Source of the DNA: DAISJM01 sp036821485
GTDB lineage: Bacteria; Verrucomicrobiota; Kiritimatiellia; CAIQIC01; JAGNIJ01
DNA: 30,823 nt
NCBI GenBank assembly: GCA_036821485.1
Contig: DAISJM010000037.1
Span: 1 to 30,823 of the forward strand
Direction: 5' to 3'
Below the pieces are notes generated by a model that saw nothing but the letters and a program-made list of their open reading frames with translations, made no database searches and was not told the DNA's origin. The translations under genes were made by a program, and so were the position numbers. Of the stretch, positions 10,801 to 15,070 are shown one piece after another (the stretch's first letter is position 1; every line of letters starts with the position of its first letter).

Positions 10801-11033
10801 AAGCCCCAAAAACTCGACTGCGCGACGTTGGTGCACTTGTCTTTACCCGCCCCCCAATTCTGCGCAGCCCACCCATCCTTGCCGGACTCAAAGCCGTACC
10901 GCGCCGCCTGCAGCGAGCAGGGCGCCAGCAGCAGACATGCGGCGAGAAAAACAAAAAGCCCCGGGCTTCTCTTCCCGGGACTCATCTTCACGCCGTCACC
11001 ACGCAACAAACTCTCTTCAATCTTCCGGTTCAT
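1815..11033 (-). CDS. Giant secreted enzyme: GH5 mannanase-like plus DUF5060/clan-A hydrolase
   Basis: This encodes 3072 residues; AGGGGG lies 7 nt before the ATG. The signal peptide ends near Ala43-44. Approximate order: beta-sandwich modules 45-222 and 228-431; GH5 barrel, closest to subfamily 7 mannanases, 443-855, with acid/base Glu615 in WEIVNEPR and nucleophile Glu785 in ILEEFG; binding module 868-1031; Ig/cadherin-like 1065-1154; binding modules 1156-1336 and 1340-1500; DUF5060 1514-1618; second clan-A barrel 1625-2005 with Glu1812 (ALVSEMFG) and Glu1936 (FMGEIG); binding module 2023-2216; CARDB-like 2313-2419; binding module 2425-2590; degenerate papain/C39-like domain about 2600-2760; DSDGDGMSD repeat near 2976; terminal beta-sandwich 3010-3072 ending SYYRVEVE. 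It probably cleaves beta-mannan outside the cell. The first barrel's family is a strong call; the second barrel's substrate is unknown. Residues 1340-2590 are paralogous to the protein at 24736-28950. Confidence 0.9.
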   Translation of the reverse strand: MNRKIEESLLRGDGVKMSPGKRSPGLFVFLAACLLLAPCSLQAARYGFESGKDGWAAQNWGAGKDKCTNVAQSSFWGFGGSTNSLRMDCVLTGALDTAVAGVTFDPVRLQGSQITVRVYCPAGASGTGQPWSYTQLRIFVKDKNYKFQESAWDAFTITNGISTQTVSYTVTGLDYAGLPFDSTNVTEFGIEVVWRGFGTYSNALYIDEAGFGAAYVPPVPPQTITNTEHLYDMETADQLEWWKWGANPEGWHAKAWTSVYYATNEGFNGSVALAADAVFNTNNSSEVVTNELGQVTTNEYAFQKGIFEIAYQPALNLSTKDHRILQAKLRFDPAVADDAFTAKMYVYDKISDQWYFHVGTAGGSDWNYLQFDLDDPSQYATNLPDFPSPAGPMNASEIGFVDVLIYSSLSWTGTIYVDEIVVGGSETRTNFTRITSGFVKPEGHKFVIGGTNFYFCGANIEYLQTVNDRVVKECLDWAASNQLQVVRTWAMQEGRPYSFQPERGVWNEPMFEHLDRIVAEAGHRNIRLMLGLCDNWAHNGGIFQYVHWATKEHPESVDTNLNKEGVLYHDQFWTNAYCKQWYKDYVTRLLNRTNSVTGVIYKNDPTIFAWEIVNEPRCESDFSGRKIHNWLNEMSDFVRSIDTNHMLGNGEEGGYVNTYEFADTIPWEVYPDNYYHYATYATGSSSCDLYGCGRGHGVDFLSDCRSESTYVQWQGGFYTNRDPVSGEWRAGNSNINFCTARIYVDQKEYNVWRTNYHGADQRFEWINDHWYDAYNTIGKPMILEEFGIHAIGWIFNGSYGQVQLKRTPEYTFIDRMNVYSQYYDHIEQAGISGSFFWNFGYDGMWDDPFHTCEYIAPWYADTGYGAATSITLSSSYVIRGSNSLQLSWNYTGGVDRAIFKCPTNDKWVLRVDNMLTNEPPTHGINRTKFFWNFYNPGPQPVNVALAISGGPNWYWCEGAAQTLTAGWNRVIFDLSAGHYSWVSNNWENSEYLINIPNSVSNVLEDVHQVSLVFRDLPVGHGEIYVDDVKIKRDDGFVVYADDPVVPVIKAHAEWCEARNVPTNSVGNHAPVASNLWYAVDPKNPTTISLVGSDVDGDVLSYRIITRPVNGWVFGTPPHLSYVAKPGSIGLDSFSYVVHDGRRDSAEAVVTLTAADMDFLRYDFETGLEGWYANAQPWAGYGVTSVVQSTERALHAIKSLKAFVDLSSASQHDYGDAEVDMAWNPPLGLIPPINLEGQPVQISVYCPTGSRGNPANPNSIQIYAKDAQWHALWLAETNIVENEWITFTLIVDTNVPGTWVDSGFTPDMIRAIGVRVKYGGAGSEYQGPIYIDAACFPVMERRLLYSFNEDTEQWGTENWGNGDAILSWTNLGNPSGGSLAVQPVAAPSYGKFYIKDYDLVENENVLWKPILRTYVYVPCDAPDNVHHAVQVRLVVRSSSDGWAYGHQSEPVTLVPCQWNLVEWDMSGLPVSILTDADEFGLEVVWQNRDVWSGPVFIDSLQLAQKDATDAPSLLSVTASTNVVGKYRKFELAVGLDGIDGVNPYDPHQVDLSATFTSPSGAVWKINGFYMEDVGDTPGQGDFRIRFAPNELGIWSYRVSVANVFGTNLSSSATFSCVESGQSGWLRVSDDDGHYLEHEDDSPFVGIGYCHPWDGDDEGIFRQCEEHGINMIHWWMAPWDTMLTVKPANPNDFWREKSSYDTYEQTRAAELDRVVGHAEKYNVKLVWTIWPHDAIRDFNHHKWRINGSWAKAYGTKFSEPEWYINAFSELDNPPKNQKFFYDDVYKEYQDRLYRYIIARWGYSEAIGTWALVSEMFGTFANSANCINYQGEQWVTNKSALFGENPYLNMNTNQCDGADHGIEWLTYINDYFKNNDPFRHPTTASYATDEYWDGGFPIVDIPQIHVYADLYNWITPPTTLGKYHHKLHEEYDKPSFMGEIGTVEWKLYEPDYTRVTAWPGICSGAAITPMMWTTPAFSWFGDAKMGPWLGMMSDEMKVLSKFLADIDMHKLHMAPADVETTAENEPAVTLVESFESGTNAWKLWGDGIRSGFITNAQATDGTNSWRLNVDMDTYANMPNAPAGIEKYENEGFSYNWTNYWPRGTLKMDVYIPEFYHPTNNPDGFLLGINKDPRSIIEIFTKDASNNWHWYSTTNEYGGDIRESGGWKKLTVGMLWNLEFNLADIPTEYEAAHIVGLKFHFGDVGILRGPIYVDNITAGMYAYNTLAMISSNGQFAFGWIQDRRWTNSVTGNVGATLKLNGLEAGNYNVEWWDTLVGPRQTVSASAPTGTLTVTVPNFQKDIAFKVRRVGATGATVHDVAVLKVEEFDWVVRNPRQLMEVLVANQGTASETFNVLLTDTTAGQIVGTNTVTLAAGGSVHTRFWWNCMTQPTNAIHVLTATASTVAGETDTADNTLAGRTMVYGQTPPWDPCSGLRRWAPDTGDSSDGRTLTVVTNHVTEGSEALEFYHRSPSKYQAYFGFDNVYENWSNRTSFVLDLYVADGSTNIQLMMRTGANWVWHYSAGVAITNGWNRNVTFHFDTNTWTRAEWNNGTEQNDYFHNVYPSGLEEIQQLFIKVEGYTDEGSVFIDNMRLDGWYALKLGMVNGVDVFPNAVAEQSNYTGAAASWMIARYLKGDAFTLGQSNIYAATSHDPAHNNEITATSAASWLYANAPQGYYFSPRYRTSLTDALKETVYWMDYVPAGGLQVPVQILCHTNWSHKLVRGFETSTKPYGALYSSFTVHGVWLKDPRLGGLGYDVYATAQEMENVYLPSTANGEYWLVCEPPPEAEDMAEAEDQIDRATVLLGGSEPNADVAAFLATLSAPAPSRLLNRGTPPAGVTNLLSVVPDALRKDTDFLAAYYSATNISYYEVNKDMASHYFLAAGGVQGPGSTKYVIKLSPDGAFQQATWATEAWLYPFVPVEAAVWSAQQDVPGATVVETQLVYAAAASPSPFLPAWQVVLEDGGLLVTNAVTQDDSVTSQDSDGDGMSDAAELYAGVDPTNRLSSFGVDGRGLNVGGAKITLSWPSLSGRTYSLYRGTNLSEKFTRLVSGVTATPPMNTFTDAPPSSISYYRVEVE
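10947..10982 (-). terminator. Intrinsic-terminator-shaped hairpin inside the giant gene's signal-peptide codons
   Basis: On the coding strand AGTCCCGGG (10982-10974) pairs with CCCGGGGCT (10965-10957) as 9 bp including one G-T, around an 8-nt loop. It is followed by TTTTG and TTTTT. It starts about 50 nt after the ATG at 11033. The shape is that of a rho-independent terminator on the sense strand, so translation-sensitive attenuation is possible. It could also be an accident of codons for Pro-Gly and Leu-Phe-Val-Phe. Confidence 0.4.
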
Positions 11034-11100
11034 GGCTTAACCCCCTGCTCGTCAGCTCTGTGAACGTCTCCAAGGACTTCTACCAGCCTGTCGACATCAT

Positions 11101-11114
11101 CGCAACCGTTTGCG
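11101..11114. promoter_or_regulatory. LacI/PurR-type operator, site 2
   Basis: CGCAACCGTTTGCG matches CGCAAACGTTTGCG at 13 of 14 positions and is the best match in the window. It lies 68-81 bp upstream of the giant gene's ATG, downstream of the TATAAT at 11149-11154, so it would act as a roadblock or initiation-site operator. Confidence 0.72.
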
Positions 11115-11148
11115 TAATATGCAACTATAAAAAGCGATAATTGTGCTT

Positions 11149-11154
11149 ATTATA
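11149..11154 (-). promoter_or_regulatory. Candidate -10 element for the giant gene
   Basis: The minus strand reads a perfect TATAAT inside an AT-rich stretch (11115-11170) of an otherwise GC-rich region, about 120 bp upstream of the ATG. No good -35 lies 16-18 bp further up. Operators sit on both sides, at 11101 and 11170. The 307-bp gap between the divergent genes at 11033 and 11342 otherwise holds only regulatory sequence. Confidence 0.42.
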
Positions 11155-11169
11155 GGCATATTACTTATA

Positions 11170-11183
11170 CACAAGCCTTTGCG
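11170..11183. promoter_or_regulatory. LacI/PurR-type operator, site 3 (weaker)
   Basis: CACAAGCCTTTGCG matches the 14-mer at 11 of 14 positions. The half-site TTTGCGTAAT is shared with sites 1 and 2, beyond the core palindrome. It lies 69 bp centre-to-centre from site 2, on the far side of the -10 at 11149. Confidence 0.5.
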
Positions 11184-11269
11184 TAATATTTGGGACCAGT
11201 CTCACGGCGCGGAAACAGCGTTGCCAAGCCTCATAAGGCAACCGAAAGTCATCAAATGCAACGCCACGC

Positions 11270-11298
11270 TTTACACGTAACCCGTCTCAGGTTACAAG
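11270..11298 (+). promoter_or_regulatory. Candidate sigma-70-type promoter for the lipoprotein hydrolase gene
   Basis: TTTACA (11270-11275), a 17-bp spacer and TACAAG (11293-11298) give 5/6 and 4/6 consensus matches at ideal spacing. Transcription would begin near 11305, directly at the edge of the operator 11306-11319 and 37 nt before the ATG at 11342. Confidence 0.5.
11277..11295. promoter_or_regulatory. Dyad GTAACC-N7-GGTTAC in the promoter spacer
   Basis: A perfect 6-bp inverted repeat separated by 7 bp covers the region between the candidate -35 and -10. It is unrelated to the LacI-type sites, so it may be the site of a second regulator. No cognate protein is identifiable here, and a chance occurrence is possible. 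Confidence 0.3.
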
Positions 11299-11305
11299 TA
11301 TTGTC

Positions 11306-11319
11306 ACCAAACGTTTGCG
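11306..11319. promoter_or_regulatory. LacI/PurR-type operator, site 4
   Basis: ACCAAACGTTTGCG matches 12 of 14 positions and contains the full CAAACGTTTG core. It overlaps the predicted transcription start of the gene at 11342. It also covers an upstream in-frame ATG at 11315, which argues against that codon being the translation start. Confidence 0.7.
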
Positions 11320-11341
11320 TTGTGTGTTGCGGGAGAATGGA

Positions 11342-13837
11342 ATGATGATTCAGAAGGTCAGGTCCGCGGGATTCGATGCTCTCCGTTGCGGTGCGCTCCT
11401 TGCGCTTCTCGTCGCCACGCTCGCAGCCAGCGGGTGCAAACCGCGCCAAGCCGCACCCGCTGAATCTGAACCAAAACCCATCACCGCTGCACCTCCGACC
11501 ACCACCCCAACTCGCGAGTTGCTCAACGCGATCGCCTCATCCGATCCCGTGCCCCGCTACGGTCGATTCGAGATCACCGCACAACTCAGTTCCCCCGGTG
11601 GCAACCCGTTCGACCCGGACCAGGTCACGCTCGATGCCGTCTTTACTTCTCCGTCCGGCGAGCAGCGTACCTGCCCCGGCTTCCTCTTCGCCTTCGCGCC
11701 ACAACCCGGCGACCCCGATGACTGGCGCGTTCGGTTCAGCCCCGATCAACCCGGCACGTGGACCTGGTTCCTCCGCGCCCGCACATCCGATGGCGAGTTC
11801 GTCACCGAACCGAAGTCCATGACCTGTAACGATGCCGCCACGCCCGGACCCATCCGCGTCTCGGAAATCGATCCTCTCTATTTCGGGCACGCCGACGGAA
11901 CCTTCTTCTACCCCATCGGTCACAACGTGTGCTGGAATTCCATCGAGCAATACCGCGACCAGTTCGCGAAGATGGGACGCAACGGCGAGAACTGGTCGCG
12001 CATCTGGATCGCGCCGTGGAATTGCGACATCGAGTGGTCGCCCAAGGGCGGCGCCTACGAGGGCCTCGGCCGTTACAACCTCGCCCACGCGGAGAAGCTC
12101 GACGGCATCGTCGACGCTGCCGAACAGTCCGGGCTCTACCTGCAGCTTGTCCTCCACGAACATTGCCGCCTGAGCGCCAAAACCAATCCCGAATGGCAGA
12201 ATAATCCTTATAATAAAGAGCTCGGCGGACCGCTCGCCACGCCGCAGGAGTTCTTCACCAATGCCGAGGCCCGCCGTCTCGCGCGCAATCGCATCCGCTA
12301 CATCATCGCCCGATGGGGCTACTCATCGCACGTCATGGCGTGGGAACTCTTCAACGAGGTGGACCTGACCGATGATTTCCGGTTCGACACCGACACGGCC
12401 TGGCACCGGGAAATGTCGGAGTTCATCAAGGCCACCGACCCGCATCGCCATCTCGTCACCACCAGCTACATCTCCTCGCCCAACTCCGACACGTTCAAGC
12501 TGCCGACGATCGATTACGCGCAGTCGCACGTGTATATCGCCGACGTCGTCAGCCAATTCGTCCGGCTCCACCCGCTGTTTGCCACGCTCGGCAAACCGCA
12601 CTTCATCGGCGAGTTCGGCCGCCACCCCGCCGACGGAGTCGACGCGCAGGATGTCGAGGGGCGCGTCCTCCACTCCGGCATCTGGGCACAATTCATGATC
12701 CCTGCCGCCGGAAACGCCATGAGCTGGTGGTGGTATGACCACATCGATCCGCACAATCTCTACCATCACTTCGCCGCACTCGCCGCCTTTGCCGACGGCT
12801 TTGACCGTCGCGGCGGCGCGTGGACACTGCAGGCGGGCCGCCTCGCCTCCAGCGCCGGCTCGCGCAAAATCCTCGCCCTCACCTCCTCGAATGCCGTGCT
12901 CGCGTGGGTCTACGATCCCGCCATCCTCCCGTGGTCCGATCCCGCACCCGCGGCCGCACCATCATCTGCCGTCCTCACCTTCGACAGCATCGCCAACGGC
13001 GCGTGGACCGTGGAGACGTGCGACACCGCCACCGGCCAGGCGCTCTCTTCCATCATCATCACCGCTTCCAACGAATCCCTCACCGTGCCGTTTGAAATGG
13101 CCGGCGCCGATGTCGCTCTCCGCATCCGTCGGACCGACCCCGCGCCGGCTACCGTCCTGCCCCATCTCGTGCTCGACCCGTGGGACCTGCAGGCCGGACA
13201 GCGCTCGCGGCTCACGATCGATATCCCCCGTCGCGACCCGCCGCCGATGATCGATAACGCCCTCGGCGACTGGGGTGGCCTCTCCAGCTACGTTGTCGCC
13301 CCACCCTACGGGCGCACCGCCGCGGACAACAGTTTCCGGTTCAGCGTCTGCCACGACGGCACAAATCTCTACATCAGCGTGGTCGTCCGCGATGATGAGC
13401 TGATCCGCGTCCAGTCCGACCCCGGCTCGCTGTGGAAGGACGACTGCGTTGAGCTCTGGCTGGATACGCGCAACGACGCAGGTTACTTCAAGGGCATGCC
13501 GAACAATCCCGGCTGCTACCAGATCAACATCCGCCCCGCGCTGGAGGCCGGACAGGAAACCGATCACATCGTCTATCGCCACCCGACTCTTAACAACCAG
13601 CAACTGCCCGGCATGCAGGCCTCCTCGCACCGCACTGCCGACGGCTACGCCATCGAAGCCCGAATCCCTCTTACCGCGATGCGCGGCACGCCGTGGGAGA
13701 CGGAGCGGCGCATCGGCTTCAATGTTTCAACGTGCGACGCCGACCGCAAGGACGGCAAGGAAAAGTGGAATCATCTCCTCTGGCAGGGCCAGAACGAGTG
13801 GGATGCGGGGGAGTGGAGTGTAGCAGAACTCAAGTAA
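11342..13837 (+). CDS. Lipoprotein glycoside hydrolase: DUF5060, clan-A barrel, CBM9-like
   Basis: This encodes 831 residues from ATG 11342, with GGGAG 6 nt upstream. A lipoprotein signal ends in the lipobox ASGC, with lipidated Cys32. After a Pro/Thr-rich linker comes an immunoglobulin-like DUF5060 domain (about 70-165). A (beta/alpha)8 barrel follows (about 175-500), with acid/base Glu339 in WELFNEV and nucleophile Glu424 in FIGEFG, the clan GH-A pattern. A small beta-sandwich (about 510-620) and a C-terminal CBM9-like domain (about 635-831: IDNALGDW...NLYISVVVRDDEL...DDCVELWLD) complete it. It is therefore a membrane-anchored hydrolase acting on an extracellular polysaccharide, probably beta-mannan given its neighbours. 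The exact GH family is uncertain, and it shares DUF5060 plus barrel with the second half of the giant enzyme. The GH130 gene follows 105 bp downstream, possibly on the same transcript. Confidence 0.88.
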   Translation: MMIQKVRSAGFDALRCGALLALLVATLAASGCKPRQAAPAESEPKPITAAPPTTTPTRELLNAIASSDPVPRYGRFEITAQLSSPGGNPFDPDQVTLDAVFTSPSGEQRTCPGFLFAFAPQPGDPDDWRVRFSPDQPGTWTWFLRARTSDGEFVTEPKSMTCNDAATPGPIRVSEIDPLYFGHADGTFFYPIGHNVCWNSIEQYRDQFAKMGRNGENWSRIWIAPWNCDIEWSPKGGAYEGLGRYNLAHAEKLDGIVDAAEQSGLYLQLVLHEHCRLSAKTNPEWQNNPYNKELGGPLATPQEFFTNAEARRLARNRIRYIIARWGYSSHVMAWELFNEVDLTDDFRFDTDTAWHREMSEFIKATDPHRHLVTTSYISSPNSDTFKLPTIDYAQSHVYIADVVSQFVRLHPLFATLGKPHFIGEFGRHPADGVDAQDVEGRVLHSGIWAQFMIPAAGNAMSWWWYDHIDPHNLYHHFAALAAFADGFDRRGGAWTLQAGRLASSAGSRKILALTSSNAVLAWVYDPAILPWSDPAPAAAPSSAVLTFDSIANGAWTVETCDTATGQALSSIIITASNESLTVPFEMAGADVALRIRRTDPAPATVLPHLVLDPWDLQAGQRSRLTIDIPRRDPPPMIDNALGDWGGLSSYVVAPPYGRTAADNSFRFSVCHDGTNLYISVVVRDDELIRVQSDPGSLWKDDCVELWLDTRNDAGYFKGMPNNPGCYQINIRPALEAGQETDHIVYRHPTLNNQQLPGMQASSHRTADGYAIEARIPLTAMRGTPWETERRIGFNVSTCDADRKDGKEKWNHLLWQGQNEWDAGEWSVAELK

Positions 13838-13838
13838 C

Positions 13839-13918
13839 TCATAATCGTACTCGTAATCCTAATCGTAATCGGAAGTTTCAACGCGACTATGATTAAGATC
13901 AAGATTACGATGACGAAA
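13839..13918. repeat. Opposed hexamer arrays forming an imperfect hairpin
   Basis: Right after the stop at 13837, five phased hexamers of the type TCGTAA/TCCTAA run from 13839 to 13868. From 13891 the opposite-orientation series GATTAA, GATCAA, GATTAC, GATGAC follows. Arms 13851-13870 and 13891-13910 pair at 17 of 20 positions around a 20-nt loop. The structure lies between two co-oriented genes and may terminate, attenuate or stabilise the message. Confidence 0.6.
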
Positions 13919-13942
13919 CGGAAAAGACGAAAGGATCCGACC

Positions 13943-14875
13943 ATGGCCAACGAGACCGTCTTCAAACGATACAAGGGCAATCCCATCATCACCGCCAAAG
14001 CCGTCCCGCGCGCGAACAGCATCCACAACAGCGCCATCATCAAGCGCGAGAAGGACTACGTTGGCATCTTCCGCGTGGACGAGATCGACATGAGCTACAC
14101 GCTCCATGTCGGCTCCAGCAAGGACGGCATCCGCTGGAACATCGATCCCAACCGCGTCAAAATGAAGAGCGATGACCCGGAGATATTCGTCACCGACCAG
14201 AGTTACGACCCGCGCGTGACGAAACTCGGCGACACCTATTACGTCACCTGGTGCAACTCCAATGCGCAGGGGCCGTGTATCGGCCTTGCCACGACCAAGG
14301 ATTTCAAGACGTTCAAGCAGTGGGAAAATCCGCTGCCCCCTGCGAACCGCAACTGCGTGCTCTTCCCGCGAAAGATCAACGGCAACTACGCCATCCTGCA
14401 CCGCCCAAGTGACCGCGGCCACACGCCCTTCGGCGATGTCTTCTACGCCGAAAGTCCCGACCTCATCCACTGGGGCAAACACCGCTTCGTGCTCGGCCCG
14501 AGGCCCGGCTGGCAGTCGGTCAAAACCGGCCCCGGCCCGCACCCGATCGAAACCAAAGAAGGTTGGCTGCTGATCTACCACGGCGTCTGGTGCAGTTGTA
14601 ACGGCTACATCTACTCCGCGGGCGGCGCCCTCCTCGACCTCGACAAGCCGTGGAAGGTCATCGCCCGCACAAAGGATTACCTGATGTACCCGACGGAACT
14701 CTACGAGCGCGTCGGCGATGTGCCCAACGTGCTGTTCCCCAGCTCCGCCACGCTTGAGGACCGCGGCAAAACGATGCGCCTCTACTACGGCTGCGCCGAT
14801 ACCTGTATCTCCATGGCCGAGGCCAAGGTCGCCGACATCATCGACTGGATCAAAGAACACAGCTTCAAATCGTAG
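13943..14875 (+). CDS. GH130 beta-mannoside phosphorylase (cytoplasmic)
   Basis: This encodes 310 residues. The ATG at 13943 is preferred because AAAGGA precedes it and the family's usual start (FKRYKGNPI) follows at once. Earlier in-frame codons come from the hexamer repeat. GH130 enzymes phosphorolyse beta-1,4-mannosyl linkages, giving mannose 1-phosphate. The five-bladed propeller signature is present: the Asp of YDPRVTKLGD (Asp89, general acid), RNCVLFP (Arg136), LHRP (Arg154), Lys194, and GWLLIYHGV (His213). The Arg/Lys/His set matches known phosphate-binding positions, so phosphorolysis rather than hydrolysis is likely. No signal peptide is present, so it acts in the cytoplasm on imported oligosaccharides. 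The usual ED before PR is YD here, unlike the paralogue at 29214. Length fits the short GH130 subfamilies rather than the roughly 390-residue mannosylglucose phosphorylases. It lies downstream of the lipoprotein hydrolase. Confidence 0.9.
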   Translation: MANETVFKRYKGNPIITAKAVPRANSIHNSAIIKREKDYVGIFRVDEIDMSYTLHVGSSKDGIRWNIDPNRVKMKSDDPEIFVTDQSYDPRVTKLGDTYYVTWCNSNAQGPCIGLATTKDFKTFKQWENPLPPANRNCVLFPRKINGNYAILHRPSDRGHTPFGDVFYAESPDLIHWGKHRFVLGPRPGWQSVKTGPGPHPIETKEGWLLIYHGVWCSCNGYIYSAGGALLDLDKPWKVIARTKDYLMYPTELYERVGDVPNVLFPSSATLEDRGKTMRLYYGCADTCISMAEAKVADIIDWIKEHSFKS

Positions 14876-14876
14876 A

Positions 14877-14926
14877 TTTTCCAACCCTTGGAAAATCGGC
14901 CCCTGATTTTTCCAAGGATTGGAAAA
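14877..14926. repeat. Paired 19-bp palindromes TTTTCCAANNNTTGGAAAA (copy 1)
   Basis: Two palindromes with 8-bp arms occupy 14877-14895 (centre CCC) and 14908-14926 (centre GAT), 12 bp apart. They begin 1 bp after the GH130 stop. The same pair recurs at 29070-29119, again 3' of a GH130 gene. This is an interspersed repeat of REP type, perhaps also acting as a 3' hairpin. Confidence 0.75.
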
Positions 14927-14936
14927 TCCACCGGTG

Positions 14937-14957
14937 GGCCGGCCCTCCGAGCCGGCC
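14937..14957. repeat. GC-rich hairpin downstream of GH130
   Basis: GGCCGGC (14937-14943) and GCCGGCC (14951-14957) form a perfect 7-bp stem with a 7-nt loop. No T-run follows on either strand, so it is not a classic intrinsic terminator. The rest of the 195-bp gap to 15071 holds only a LacI-type half-site, CGCAAACG at 14992-14999, too weak to call. Confidence 0.45.
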
Positions 14958-15070
14958 GCGCCTCCCGTTCATCCTGCCGTTGCGCTCATGCCGCAAACGG
15001 GTTAATCTCCATGCATTGAGCCGTGGCGATTTCAGGCACGCCGGGCTCTTTGACTTGGGGGTGATGTCCT

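Noticed and set aside
10985..10985. Second ATG (codon 17) as the start of the giant protein
   Set aside because: It would still give a signal peptide, but the start would sit at the base of the hairpin and no ribosome site precedes it, whereas 11033 has AGGGGG at 7 nt.
11315..11315. Upstream ATG for the lipoprotein hydrolase
   Set aside because: It lies inside the operator near the predicted transcription start and lacks a ribosome site; 11342 has GGGAG at 6 nt and a clean lipoprotein signal.
13859..14884. A 341-codon minus-strand frame over the first GH130 gene
   Set aside because: The plus strand encodes the full GH130 signature; the minus product has no family features.
14992..14999. CGCAAACG upstream of 15071 as a sixth operator
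   Set aside because: Only one half-site is present (about 9 of 14 over the full palindrome), too weak to call; mentioned only as context.
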